This document shows, piece by piece, positions 1 through 13,310 of a stretch of 64,000 bases of DNA. Numbering within the stretch: position 1 is the stretch's first letter; each line of letters begins with the position of its first letter. The notes beneath the pieces were generated by a model. That model worked only from the letters and a program-made list of their open reading frames with translations. It was not told the origin of the DNA and did no database searches. The position numbers and the translations under genes are program-made. The stretch spans positions 25,489,849 to 25,553,848 of the forward strand of contig CM038702.1 in NCBI GenBank assembly GCA_021613375.1, in the 5' to 3' direction. The stretch is from Megaleporinus macrocephalus. Its lineage: Eukaryota > Chordata > Actinopteri > Characiformes > Anostomidae.

Positions 1-1085
1 TTTAAATATACATATTTGTTTAGCCTATGCTTTGTTTAGCTGGATCTGTTCATACGGAAGTTATAAGGAGTGTTTTAGCCTGACCTGCTTTTTAAATGAG
101 GCTCAATAAAAGACAGCCGGACTGAATGGAGCTCATTTGCATATATCATTCTTAAAGGTGAGTAACAAAAAGACAATCTGTTTAATTCCAAGGCAGGAAT
201 GCACACCTCCAATCTGTAGGGTCATGTGTCCAGCACACTTTGGTACTTTCCCTTCTTAAACACACCCACTAAACTTGGCAATACAACAAGAAGTTAAATC
301 AGTTCTGGACACTGGAAATCCAGGAACGAAAATGGAAAAGGCTTTGAATATGATTATGTAAAAATGAATAATGCCTGTTTTTTGGATTAAGTGGATTAAA
401 TAAAATAGGGGATACAAAAGGTCCCTTTGAGCCTGAAAGGTTTGGCCTTTGTTCCAGAGATATGGACGTTTAGCCATCATTCCTCCAGTTCTGCAGATCT
501 TTTTTACTGGAACATTTTAAAAGCTTTTAATGGGCAGGGTTCTCACAAGACAGGCTAAGATCCCCCTCTGGTCATGTACACGTTCTATGTTAACGGGCCT
601 TTGATGACAGGCAGAGCCGCTGGCAACCATTTTCTCTTTACCTCCATTCTAACAAAATCTTCAGAGACAGAAGGGAAGAAAAAGGCAAAACACAGTCATT
701 ATGTATGTGTGTGTGTGTGAGAGAGAGAAAAAGTAACAGAGATGGAGAGACGGAGCATGAGAGAGAAAGAGAGAGAGAAAGAAATGCAGGAGAAAGCTCT
801 TCTCTCTCAGGGGAGAAATATGTCGACTGATGTCCAACATCATTTTCCAATTATGTTTCCTTTGAAGAAAAACAGGGCACCAGAATATCGGGAATTAGAG
901 CAATTTTTACCACAAAAAGAAAAAAGCACTTTAACTCTTGAGAAGTGTGCATTTAACGTCCACCATTATATGTTCAGCAGGACTCAAGCACAGACAAGAG
1001 GACCATGCTGCCACCAAGTGGGCAAAGGCAAAATTACAGGTGCTGACATGTGATGGCTTACTGACATAAATAACAACACATTTAA
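1..1085. other. Intergenic, no gene seen
   Basis: Mixed-composition DNA with a GT/GA-rich simple stretch near 705-800. The open frames here are short, lack splice context or homology I recognise, and are partly simple-sequence translations. Confidence 0.6.
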
Positions 1086-1087
1086 CT

Positions 1088-1405
1088 CCTTAGACTCACT
1101 CACCGTTTAGCCCTCTGGGTCACAGGGTGCTGAAGCTTATCCCAGCACTCACTGGGCAGAAGGAGGGACCATCCTGTCCATCACAGGACAGGCACACAAA
1201 CATACACACACTCACTCATACCTAGTAGGAATTTAGCAGCTCCAGTTCAAATGACTGCATGTCTTTGGACTGTGGGAGGAAACCAGAGTAAACCCATGCA
1301 GACACATACAAACTCCACACAGAAAGGACCCTGGGAGACTGGAGGATTTGAACCCGGCCCTTCTTGCTGTAAGGTGACAGCACTACCCACTGCACTGTTT
1401 TCATT
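1088..1405 (-). repeat. LINE/SINE-type 3' tail (L2-like), decayed
   Basis: Contains the phrase pattern catgtctttggactgtggga then ggaaaccagagtaaacccat and caaactccacacagaaagga, which is the widespread fish L2/CR1-like retroposon tail. It is also found, less decayed, at 17571-17872. Orientation is inferred from the tail at 18.6 kb. Interrupted by a CA-rich patch near 1195-1220. Confidence 0.6.
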
Positions 1406-1410
1406 CAGCT

Positions 1411-4400
1411 ATTAATCTTATTATCCAGTAACACCTGTGAATACCGCACCTAAATGCAGTATTCATAAGACTATACAGGCCAGATATAAGCCTTTTAACA
1501 CAGATATAAGCCTAGACAGACATAATCAATAAAGATGAGTGAGCCAGTATCTGTGGTAGTCATGAAAGCTCAGGCCATAGTAGTTCCACCACCATGTTTT
1601 ACAGAACATGCTTTGGATCTTGGGCAGATCCTGTTCTCTTCCAGACTTTGCTGTCATCTGTCTACAAGTGTTTTTCCAGAATTCTCCTGGCTCGTTTAAC
1701 TAAAACATAACCTGTCCATCCTATTTTTGTGGCTTACTACCTGAAGTGTAGCCTGCATATTTCTGTTCATGAAGTCCTCTGCAGACAGAAGTCATTGATA
1801 AATCAACACCTGCCTCCTGAAGTGAGTTTCTGGTCTGTCAGGCAGGCATATGGAAAATGTTCTTCATTACCATAAGAATTTTTCTGTCATCATCTGTGGA
1901 GGTCTTGCTTAGCCTAGCCATAGTCTTATGACTAAGTTCACCAGTTCTTATTATTTTTAATATTGCTACAGACAGTTGATTTTGGCAAACCTCAAGGTTG
2001 GTTGATGTCTCTGTTTTATTCTAGTTTCCCAGCTATATAATTTTTTTGGGGTTTTCCTCAATAAGTGCTGTAATTTCTACTTGGTAAAATGTAAATGTAT
2101 AAAAATAACCTTCATTAATGGATAATGTGCCCTTTCACCACATGTGAATGGTTTGAGTGAAAATGTAAACTACAGGGGGCCAAAAGATTGTTTTTTGTAA
2201 AAATTTCAGTAACACTTTACATTAAGTGTTGACTAACTATAAACTTAATTAAGTCATTAAGAAAACACTGAAAACACTGTTTAAAATAAATAGTTTATTC
2301 AGAAAATAATTTATTATACTTATATATTTATAGTAATTTCTGTATTTAAAGTTTTGCACTGAGATGTGCACTTTTAAAATATAAGGCATTATTAGGCCTG
2401 TAATGTCATATATACATATATTTTATAATTATTTTATAATTATAATTTCATTTTCAATGTGATTTTATTATGATTTCATTCAAATATTATTTTATTAACT
2501 TATTTTAACTTAGATATTAATTCATTCTTATTTTATTCAGAATTTTATTACAACTAAGAATAATGATAACAACTTTTATTATGATTTATTAACATTTTAT
2601 TCCAGATAATTGTATTATAACTTCATTCTGGGTAATTATTTGATTGTGATTTTGTTTTGGACATTTTACAAAAAATATATTATTGTATATTCTGAATAAT
2701 ATTTTATTACAAACTAATTCATATTGTTTCTTTTAAATTGTATACATTTTAAATTATAACTTTATTTATATTATATATTATATATTTCATTTTTAATATT
2801 ATTTTATTATGCCTTCATTTTGGATTTTACTTTCAATACCTTCAAATATGCACACTATCCTACCAGCTGTCCTTCTGTACAGTACAATACAATACACATA
2901 AGATTCAACTGGTATATATTATAAAAGCACATGCTCAGTCTGTTAAAGCTCCTCCCACTAGAAATCATGAGAACCCTTAGCAAGTCAGTCAATTATGACA
3001 TCATAGTGTGATGTGACATCAATAGTGAACATTCCAACATTCTTGTCTCCTGACATTCTACCAGACTGACATCTCTCTTCATCCTCCCTGTGTACATTTT
3101 GTTTAACTCTATCATTTTCAGGAGCAGTCTTCATTTTTCTGAACTTCAGGATGTTGAGACCAGACAGTTCAGGTAATTGTGTTTTAACATGTAAAAAAGT
3201 AAATAACCTGGTTTTCCTTTATATATCCACAGTAGCACTGATAACGAGTTAACAAACCAATAACTGTTGTTCGTTTATTTTCGTTCGTTTATATAATATC
3301 TGAAAACTACCCCAGTGTGGTAAAAAAGAGAATTATTACCTTAAAACTAACATCAGCACTGCTATAGTGAGTGAGCAGTCAGCCAACTCTTCATTAGTGA
3401 GCCAACATGGCTCTATGTGGGTTGGAAAGTGATGACAACTGTTCACCAGGTTCCCCAGTCCCTAATGAAGATTTTAAGATAATGCGTGACTCAAGTGGTC
3501 AGGATTAGGCAAGCACTTTTCAACTACCACAGTGACTAGATGACTCCATGTCTTCATCATCTACCATTTCTTTCACTAAAAGCATCTCAGCACCTTCTTC
3601 CCCTGCTTTATCTCTTACTCTATGTGGCTCACCAGGTTTCTCTTTCCCTAAAATTTTAGTACCATGTGTGGTACTACTCTTGCAGCTGTAAAATTAGATT
3701 AGTTAAAATCTCACCCACTGCAAGATGGCAATTCTGGATTGAATAATTTGAGGTTAATGTAGAATTCTCACAAACCTACTTCTGGGTGATGTCTCAGGAC
3801 CTGCTTCTTCAGATTCTCTACCTGTTCAAGAGAAAAATTAATCATTTGTATTGACTTTCCTAATAGAGGACCATGAAGTTATTGGTTATTTGGTTATTGA
3901 CCTGTCATTTGAGCAAGGACTGAAGTCTGAGCCTCGTCTGAACCTCAGCAACAAAGGTGGCAAGGATATGCTAAGTAATCTGCCATGATTTGAAAAAGGA
4001 AAAAGACCAAATTTATCTTCACTACAGGAGGTGCGGCAGGCAGAGGACTCTGCTGTGAATATCCAGCATGTCCCCCACTACTCTAAATAGCTTGTGGCCC
4101 CAGGAGGAACATGAGACTTCTAACAAGAAGGCACTTTACATGTCTTCCAGAGTCCATTAGGGATGTTAGCAGGGTTGCAATAACTGGACATCCAGAATCT
4201 ATGTTACTAACATTTCTCTGTTCCAAAGATTATGGAGAGCTCTGTATGTCCAGATTCAGAGAGTTTTGTCAGCATTAGTTTGAGTCATAGTATGTTCTGG
4301 GTAAAATTACAAAGTTTGTTATAGTAATGGATGTTTTAGTACCTTTCTATCCATTTAACACGTTAACTTAAATAAAATTAGTTTATTTATTAATTTCATT

Positions 4401-4457
4401 TCTCCACATGCTATGCATTTTTATTTTAGCAGTTGCATCCCTTTTTAGTGTTGTCGG
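1411..4457. other. Intergenic; A/T-rich 2.2-2.87 kb; no gene seen
   Basis: From about 2200 to 2870 the DNA is extremely A/T-rich with repeated ttttatta-type words. From 2930 to 4300 composition is more balanced, and a 33-codon frame (3408-3509) can be read from an ATG, but I see no family match, exon structure or conserved motif. Confidence 0.5.
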
Positions 4458-5375
4458 TTCCAAACATATGTTGGAGAATGATGGTATTTGTTGAAGAATG
4501 GTGGTGTTTAATGAAGAAGGATGGTGATTTGTGAAGAATGGTGTTGTTTAGTGAAGAAGTTTGACTGTGAATGATGCATTTTGATGAAGAATGGTGGTGT
4601 TCAGTGTAGAATGACGGTGTTTGGTGATAGGTGTTGGTGTTTGGTGGTAAATGATACTGGTTGGTGGTAAATGATACCATTGGATGAAGAATGCTGGTGT
4701 TCAGTGTAGAATGACGGTGTTTGGAGATAGGTGTTGGTGTTTGGTGGTAAATGATACAGGTGGGTGGTAAATGATACCATTGGATTAAGAATGGTGGTGT
4801 TTGATGTAGAATGACGGTGTTTGGTGATAGGTGTTGGTGTTTGGTGGTAAATTATACTGGTTGGTGGTAAATGATACCATTGGATGAAGAATGCTGGTGT
4901 TTGGTGTAGAATGTTGGTTTTTGGGGATAGGTATTGGTGTTTGGTGATAGGTGTTGGTTTTTGGTGGTAAATGATACTGGTTGGTGGTAAATGAGACCAT
5001 TGGATAAAGAATGGTGGTGTTTGATGTAGAATGTCAGTGTTTGGTGATAGGTGTTGGTGTTTGGTTGTAAATGATACAGGTGGGTGGTAAATGATACCAT
5101 TGGATAAAGAATGGTGGTGTTTGGTTTAGTATGCTGATGTTTGGTGAACAGTGTTGGTATTTGGTGGTAAATGATGCTGGTTGATGGTGACTGATGCCAT
5201 TTGATGCAGAACCGTAGCGTTGGGTGGACAGTGTTGGTGTTTGATGGTAATTGGTACTGGCTGGTGATGAATGATGCTGTTTTGTATAAAATGATGGTGT
5301 TTGGTGAAGAATGGTGATGTTTTGTGATGAACAGTAGAAATTAGTAGAGAACAGTGGTGTTTAATGTAAACTGTT
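4458..5375. repeat. G/T-rich minisatellite A
   Basis: About 0.9 kb of imperfect tandem units built from words such as gaatgatggtgtttggtg and ggtggtaaatgatac. A longer composite unit of about 110 bp, containing gataccattgga, is visible between 4670 and 5110. Open frames on the minus strand here are repeat translations rich in H, T, P and N. Confidence 0.9.
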
Positions 5376-7185
5376 TTTGGTGCAAGTCTTTGTCTTTCCT
5401 CCTTCCCTCATTACTTTCTGCTGTCACAGTTTGTTCTTGTCGACTCCAAATGACCCATTTAAGCTTAAGTGCTAGTTTAGTGCTCCTTTTAAACCACTGC
5501 TAACCACATGGACGGAGACAGCGATGCCTCAGAAAGCAGATATTGATCTCCCACTACAGATAGATGTGTTGGCTTTCCTGTGTTAGAATAAGAGATATAG
5601 ACAGATCAACGCTAGTCAATGTTTTCATTACAGCCATCTTGCTGAATATACACAAGTATTTGTGTTTAAAGAAGTTTTTTAGCATACTGGGAAAAGTATT
5701 ATCTCACATGGTTTACCCTTAGGCGGTTATTGGACATAACAAAAGCATTTGTCACTTGTAGTGTAGAAATTCTGTGGAAAGTACAAATTCTTAACTTTTA
5801 ATCTTTACCACATTTATGTTTGTAAGTAAAAGAAAATATTTTATTATTATTTTAATTTTGCTAAATTATTATTGTGTGTAAACTTTGTTTTTTTGTGATT
5901 CTTTGACATCCAAATAAAGAGAAAAAGTCTAAGGTGCATAAAAAGTAACTGTAATTAATTGTAATTAATTTATGTGAGTGTATTTACATAATTACGGGTG
6001 CCAGTTTTGCTAGAAGCGGGGCAATAAGGAATGTGTGATTGTGAGACGATGTCACCTTGCAACAGAAAAAAGGGCTGTCTATTTATCATGACATTACAAT
6101 TTCTAAATTCCAAATGTACTGTTTATGTAGCTTAATTATTATATACACACAATTTGGACTGTGAGGTGCATAAACGTTAATAATGTTGGCCTACTACATC
6201 AAACGCTTATATTCAAATCTGACAAATACGGACCCTTTAATCAACAAAGTAGACTTGCTAACCCAACCTCAAACCTCTCAAATCAACCTCTGTCCTTCCC
6301 CCTCCATCCTCACTCGACTCCTGATGCTCAATGAAGAACTCCTGAGCGTGATGAAAGCCAAAGGGAGGGATAAATAATTGATTTTGAAGATGTCTTGGGA
6401 GTCTCAGTGGTTTTTGTATTATGCATGCTAAGTATTGTAAGGAGAGAAGAGGGACAAAGACAAAATCATACATTCTGTCAAACAGATGAGGCTGCGGGAT
6501 GAAATATCACACTGCAGAAGATTACACAGTGTGACAAATAGCATACAATAAAAACATTTGTCTGTGCCTATTCTGCTCTTACTGAAAAAGCATGCAAATA
6601 AAGATAAAGCATATGGCATGAATCTGTCTCTACTGAACCCCAGCTAACAGGAAGGAAGATTGTCATGCTGTTTACCAGACATAATACAGCCTAAAGTACC
6701 TGCTGATTTCTAAATTACATTACGTGATACTGTGCCATCAATCAGTGTTTCCTGTTCATTTCCTAGACAGTGGTGGCCCACCATAGTCTAATTTGTCCCA
6801 CCACAGTTTAATAATGAACTGAAAATACACTTCTTATAATAACACAAACAACATTCTGTTTTGCTCCTTTGCTTCAGCAAAGCATCTCTCACTACAGTCA
6901 ACCTGCCTCGGCTCCCCTGCTGTATGTGCACATGTTCACCGGGACCATATTACAGAAAAGTCTTATCTTTTTGTCTCAAATTAAGATCTGACATCTCAAG
7001 ATAAGATTTAGCACAAATTCATATTACAGAAGCAAATCTTATTTTAATTTAAAAGTTTTATCTTATCTTACAGCATCTTATCTCAAGTCATGTAATGATC
7101 AAATTTAAGATAATAAAATGTAGATAAAGGTGATTATACACTAATGAAAACAAGGATTTGTATAGTATATTGCATTTATGCTAAG
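5376..7185. other. Intergenic, no gene seen
   Basis: Mostly A/T-rich unique-looking DNA. The segment around 6940-7100 has repeated atattacagaa and cttatctt/aagataag words in both orientations, suggesting a decayed inverted-repeat MITE, but I cannot set its ends. Confidence 0.4.
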
Positions 7186-7945
7186 AGATGCTTCATGTAG
7201 TAACTTCATTAAGTAAAAAATACTTCATGTAGTAACTTCATTAAGTAAAAAATACTTCATGTGGTAACTCCATTAAGTAAAAAATACTTCATGTTGTAAC
7301 TTCATTAAGTAAAAAATACTTCATGTGGTAGCTCCATTAAGTAAAAAATACTTCATGTTGTAACTTCATTAAGTGAAAAATACTTCATGTGGTAGCTCCA
7401 TTAAGTAAAAAATACTTCATGTGGTAGCTCCATTAAGTAAAAAATACTTCATGTGGTAACTTCATTAAGTAAAAAAATACTTTATGTGGTAACTCCATTA
7501 AGTATAAAATACTTAATGTAGTAACTCCATTAGGAAAGAAATACTTCATGTGGTAACTTCATTAAGTTAAAAATACTTTATGTGGTTACTCCATTAAGTA
7601 AACAATACTTTATATGGTAACTTCATTAGGTAAAATATACTTCATGTGGTAACTTCATTAAGTAAACAATACTTTATGTGGTAACTTCATTAAGTAAACA
7701 ATAATTCATGTGGTAACTTCATTAAGTAAAATATACTTTATGTGGTAACTTCATTAGGTAAACAATACTTCATATGGTAACTTCATTAGGTAAAATATAC
7801 TTCATGTGGTAACTTTATTAAGTAAAAAATACTTTATGTGGTAACTTCATTAAGTAAACAATACTTCATGTATTAACTTCATTAAGTAAAAAATACTTCA
7901 TGTGGTAACTTCATTAAGTAAAAAATACTTTATGTGGTAACTAAC
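7186..7945. repeat. 32-bp tandem array
   Basis: About 23 head-to-tail copies of a 32-bp unit, taacttcattaagtaaaaaa followed by tacttcatgtgg, with single-base variants (cttcat/ctccat, cttcatg/ctttatg, aaaaaa/aaacaa). The edges are more diverged than the centre. Confidence 0.95.
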
Positions 7946-10104
7946 AAATGAACTAGCTTTATGTAACATAAATAAGTGTGAAATAAGTTGATTAAAACTA
8001 GTCCAACTGCTTCTTAACACACACACAATTTCTACACCAGTGTTTTAGGTTAAACTAATGAACCTTGTTTTCAGTGATTGATTGAGCAATACAACTACAG
8101 CATCTGAAACAGAGAATATTTATCTAGAATTGTATTTGATAAAAGACTTTTAGTTCTTAAAACAGGTTCCACCTTAAAATATGACTTTATTTATAAAGGA
8201 AATAACAGTGTAATAATGGTTATTAAGTAGGTCATAAGCACCTACCTGTTAACACTGTATAACTAATTTTAAACAGTTAATAAATGCTTTATAAAGCAAT
8301 TTTTTAAGTGGTAATGTAGAACCTTAAAATGTTTTATTCAATGTTCAGTTTTACTTTTATTGATTCTTATGGCTGATTTCTCTGTAATTTGCTGGGCTGT
8401 TCTCTAAATATAGCACCGCTTCGTCCCGGCGTCTGGGTCACTCCATCGTAAATATGGTGTAGACTAGCTGCACTCCAAATCTTGTAGAGTTTTTATCGAA
8501 TTAAAGTGTGCGAATTAAAGAGTCTCTGCCCTTTCAGTTTTTTATGTATGTGACTATCTGCACCACCCACAATTTTTTTTTTTTTCGACACCTGCTGAGC
8601 ACCTAGACCATAACTTGGCCTTAAATCTACAAGCTGTAGCTTTAAGAGCATCAAACAGAAGAGAAAGGTCTCTGAGCCGAAGAAGCAGGTGGTATGAAGG
8701 CAGTGAATGGAGGCAGGAGAGACTGGCAACTGCTATAATATTGTTGTCAAAGATGAGAGCCAAGAACAGCTCACACACACACACAGACACACACACACAC
8801 ACACACACACACATCTGTCACTATACACTCTTCAGATGCTGAAACATGTGACAGTTGGGGGTTGGCTGTGTCAGACGCACTCTGAAAGCCAGTCGGGTGA
8901 AAGAGCTTGTTGATGTGCAGTTTCCAACGGCAACAGAGCGTGTGAGACTCTTATCAGAGTGTGAGAGAGGCAGAGTCGTCTCCAGCAGAGCTCTGCAGAC
9001 AGACGACCAATGCCACACACTCACATACATATAAACACAAACCTAAACACAACAGCAATCAACAAACACGAGAGACTAATCTTACAGTTTAGCAAAATGT
9101 AAAGATTTTCCTTTGCTTTGCTTAAATGTGGTCAATCAGCCAAGACACGTTTGGTGGTCTGCTTCTCTAGTTTTACAGTGGAGTCTACAACACAAATACA
9201 GCCAGTTTATTTACTGTCTAAAACCACCAGTGAACCTGCATACATTTTTATAAGTAATGTTGTTACAAGAACAATAATGTTGGGTATTGTAAGACTCATA
9301 AAACACCCTACAAATATCCTTCCATCATACACTAGTTTTACAATTGACAGTAAAAATGAATCATTCAACTTTTCAGTTGTCTGGTTACCATCACCACCGC
9401 TGTGAACAATTCTGACTTCTTAAACATTTAATTATGCAGAAATTCTGACGATTAAATTGACTTCCCACTGTCTGTATGTCTATCTATCTATCTATGTTAT
9501 TTTATTCTAGCAATTATTTAGCATTTCAAGAATTTGACCTTTGTTTTTCCTGCCACCGTGTTGCAGACGTATCTACTAAAGTTGGCATGCTAAACATGCT
9601 TGAGCCAAGAAACCACATTTAGCAGTAAATAAAAGAAATGTTGTAAATAGAAGTGAAACAAGAAGTAACACTGTGGTTGGTGACATCTTTGCAAGTAAAG
9701 GGCTTTTAGACTGGTAAATAACTGGCTGCTAATGCTAACATAGAGGATATTTCTGCTATCTGGCTATGTGTAGCCCCTACTGAAACTTAAGAGACTTATC
9801 AGTCCCTAAAAAAGTCTTTATAAACAACGGTAGCAAAGGAGTTAAAAAGGAGTTACTTGCGTTTAAGCACCTTTCCAAAGTATTACCAGCAAGCTCAACA
9901 AACTTTGTAAGGGTCCATATGCATGCTACTTTGTAGCCCTTTGTTGTCTCCTACTTCAGTCTTTTCTAATATAAGTAACATTTGTTTTACTTGACTTCCC
10001 TTTGACTGCACCATACACACACATACACACACACACACGCCTCTATAAATCCCCCAAAATGTTAGAAAACAGGCAGAAACACATTATGTGCTCAGTCAGG
10101 CAAT
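7946..10104. other. Intergenic with (CA)n; no gene seen
   Basis: Contains a (CA)n microsatellite at about 8770-8813 and short (CA)n near 10015-10037. The segment 9110-9405 has an open frame of 95 codons, but no recognisable domain or splice signals. I find no RNA gene. Confidence 0.5.
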
Positions 10105-10385
10105 AAAATGTCATTACATCCCTCTGCAGGCCAGATAAAGTATCTTCTGTACTGCAACATCAGTGCTACGAGATGTGATCACAATCGCCCAAATCTTTCA
10201 AGCCGGCCAAGAAAAAAATGTCCCCTTTTGTTAAACAATGTCTTTGTCTCTCATAAAATCAAGATAAGCGAGGATGGGGGAAGCGAATTTTTCACTCGGG
10301 TGGTTTTTGGAGGAGAATCCAATTATTGGAGCTGCTTGTCCTTGGGGTGAGCGTATTCATTAAAGCATCGGCCATGATTAAGATG
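10105..10385. promoter_or_regulatory. Candidate conserved non-coding element / enhancer
   Basis: A complex, non-repetitive, balanced-composition block set among low-complexity flanks. It contains facing SOX-type motifs (AACAATG 10234-10240 and CTTTGT 10242-10247) and a perfect 13-nt palindrome TCCAATTATTGGA (10318-10330) formed by two inverted CCAAT words around an ATTA core. Conservation itself is not visible here. Confidence 0.3.
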
Positions 10386-10762
10386 TGTTAGCTGAGATTA
10401 AACTAGGCCAAGCTGATGCTGAATTTATGGCCCATTCCTGCAAGTGTGCTTGGGTGTCTAAGTCCTTCAGCCTTGATGAAGTTGAGTCATGCGTGTATAA
10501 GGCTGCATCCGAAAACCCTAAAAGTTACTGCTTTTTCCTACCCATCCTCCCTGACCCAGAAACTGATTTTGTTCAATCACACAACGTTTTGCACCATTTT
10601 GCTTCGGTTTCTGGTTTAAATTACAGGTTTGACAAAACGGTGCAAAACGGTGTGCAACAGGCTTTGAGGTACGTTTTTGCAAATAAACCTCATTTGGAGG
10701 TGGTTTGAAATGCAATTCCAATCAGACTTTTACATGTTTATCTCAGTCTGGACACTCAAATC

Positions 10763-11641
10763 AGGGGTGCGTTTCACAAAACGTTCATAACGCTAAGTAC
10801 TTAGTAACTTGATACTTAAGAACATACTTAAAATTACGAATGTTTCCAGAAAGCCTTCGTAACTAACATAGTACGTAAAGTCGTTCGTAAATGTAAGAGT
10901 AATCCGACCCACTCGTTAAGTTCTTCTTAGCCTGAAGTTAATGTACAGTTTTGTCTCAAAAACAAAAGAGGGCGCTAATCATCCTTGCATTGTTCTGTGC
11001 ATGGACACTACATGTATTTATACAAACATGAATTCATGAAGATTTAAAATCACTTTTGAAAGCGTAATTGCATCACAGAAATGACATCCAATGTCAACAA
11101 ATATCATATACAAGAGCTTGAATTATGTAAACAGTACACTTCTATATTAAACAGGTGTTCACTTGTATTATGGTGTGGTGGGAAGCAAACTGCCTACTAC
11201 TCTGAAGGTCCTGAGTTCAATACTGTGCATAAATGTACATTTTTAGTTCATCCTGAGAAAAATTGCCTTTGCGTGGCCTGTATGCTGTGCTAGAAAGGTT
11301 AATTGTGTGCCTATTTTTAGGCTCGGCATGTCATGGACAACAATTGCAAGCAAAATGTTTTCATTTAATTCTTACATAAAAGTAATGTAAATCCTTTTTT
11401 ATTATAATTATTATATAATTATACCTTTTCGGCATAATAATGAGGAAACTTATGTAAATCGGTGGTTCCATCGCAGGGGGCAGAGTCAACAAAGAGCTAC
11501 CTGAAACTAGTTCGTAAGTTTGGAGACTAAGAAGTCTTTTGGGAAACACTCGCAAAATTGGGGTCCTTAAAGTTACGTCGTTACGTACATAAGTTGTTCG
11601 TAAATCACTAAGATCAATCATTATCCTGAAACCCACCCCAG
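10763..11641. mobile_element. Harbinger-like non-autonomous DNA transposon
   Basis: Left end ggggtgcgtttcacaaaac matches the inverted complement of the right end (gaaacccacccca, 11628-11640). Inner subterminal regions rich in ttcgtaa/ttacgaa words are repeated in opposite orientation at both ends. This architecture is typical of fish PIF/Harbinger-type MITEs. It contains a tRNA-like SINE fragment at about 11165-11230. No transposase frame survives. Confidence 0.5.
11165..11230 (+). repeat. tRNA-derived SINE fragment
   Basis: Reads as a tRNA-like segment: gtggtgggaagcaaactgcc, then ctactctgaagg, then a box-B-like ggtcctgagttcaatac. Box-B position and word order match fish tRNA-SINEs. It lacks an intact cloverleaf, so it is not called as a tRNA gene. 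Confidence 0.45.
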
Positions 11642-13310
11642 ATTGTCTTTGTGTTCCTCTTACCAATACAAACAATGAAAATGTCACATCTAGAGTAAAG
11701 AAAGTGCTGGGATTTGCTACATAGTCACTGATGCCCATGTTGTTACCACAGCATTCCATAGAGTTAAGTCAGTGATGTGTGGTCACACAAATCCAGTTCG
11801 ATCACTTGCTAAAAACAGTGTGGACAGTCGTCCTAAAAAGATCTGATTTAAGAAACTAATCTGATTGGCCAGCAGTCTGAACACAGCCTAAAGCAGCTGG
11901 TTCGTCATTAAATGAAAACTGAAGCGTACATGTTCTACTGCAAACGTGTGGTAACTAATTTATTCAGCTCTTCTAAAGTAATAGGTTGCCAATAAGTTAA
12001 TAAAACCATGAGCAATGCCTTCTTTTTTGTGGTAATAATTCATTTAACTAACATAGTCTGGGGTACAAAGTATACTAAAAGCATACTTAAAGGAGCAATA
12101 TGTAAGACTTAGTTGGATCTATTATTATTTTTTATTAGGTTAGAATCAACCATTCAGCTCTACATAGGAGCTTTGGCAGAAAGAAGAAGAATCCTTCTCG
12201 TAATGTCCTGCTGTAGGGCATTTATCATTGTATAGAACTAAGGTAAGAACTATTACACCTTATTCTTTTTAAAACTACGAGGCTGAAGTCAGCTTCTCAT
12301 TCGCCAGCTTCTTGATTGTATTTTCCAGGTGCACCTTTGATGGTGCAGCAGTTATTGCAATTCCTTATATGCCAGCACCATTTATGGTGGAACAAAGGCA
12401 ATGGCAGAAAACCTGATGGTCACCATAGTTTATCAGGGAAGGGAGCGATATGTGGGATGGTTCAGTAGGTTGTAAACTTCACTGGTAGAGATTTACAGAG
12501 CACTGATTTAAGTAGGAGTTACTCGTCTGCTACTGTGATAATTCACTGACCACAGGCTCGGCAATTTAACAGTGACAGAGACCATGGGTCAAGTAAATAA
12601 TCCCCTTAATCTGGTTTAAAAGCCCTTTACAATGTCGGGTAATGTTGAGATGTGTTTTGCTTCGCAAAGGACTCTTCATAGAGTATTTACTGGCCACACT
12701 AAATATACCTAAATTAGTCAAGAGAACAAACAAAGGCCTCCACTATCAACAGATCCTCAAAGCAGGGACACGGGGAGTGTGCATGCTCATACATTATTAA
12801 GGTATAGCAGAGGTGTGTTTGAATAGAAGGAATAGAAGCCTGTAAGCCCCTTATGAGGGAACCAAGTCTTTGAAGGACTAATGAGAGGGGCATTTAAATG
12901 CTTGACACACACACAGCCTAACTCATCTCCTTTCACTAACAATGCCTTTTTGACTCATTTGTTAGTTCTGGTTTTATCCCTTTGTTTTCTTCATCATAAC
13001 TAAAGGAAACTGGGATGAGCCCTCCCTTGAGCAGAGAAAATGAAGAAACAGGGGGAGAGCTGGAAGGAGGGTCACCTTAGCTTTCTTTTGTTATTGTGAT
13101 TATTCTTGAAAGTTAGAAGTGTGTCATCAGTGTTTATGGAGCACCCAGCCAGCACAGTCTCAATGGACATTGTGATACATACACACCAAAACTTCTGTAA
13201 ACAGAGACGTGTAGGCTCTACTTTCTGCAGAGGTGAGATAAAAAGATATTTGAATTTGAAGGTCTATATAAAACTGATTTGAGTGAGTTTCTTCATGTCT
13301 TTTAATAGAC
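11642..13310. other. Intergenic, no gene seen
   Basis: Unique-looking DNA. A possible MITE end (aaaggagcaatatgtaagac, 12090) occurs without a partner that I can align. No exon, RNA gene or tandem array found. Confidence 0.45.

Noticed and set aside
3163..3509. Possible short exons (ATG followed by GTAATT near 3153-3176; 33-codon frame at 3408)
   Set aside because: No homolog recognised, no matching acceptor/donor chain, and stops soon after.
11361..11759. 132-codon minus-strand frame
   Set aside because: Covers the right end of a Harbinger-like MITE and flanking DNA; no domain or splice evidence.
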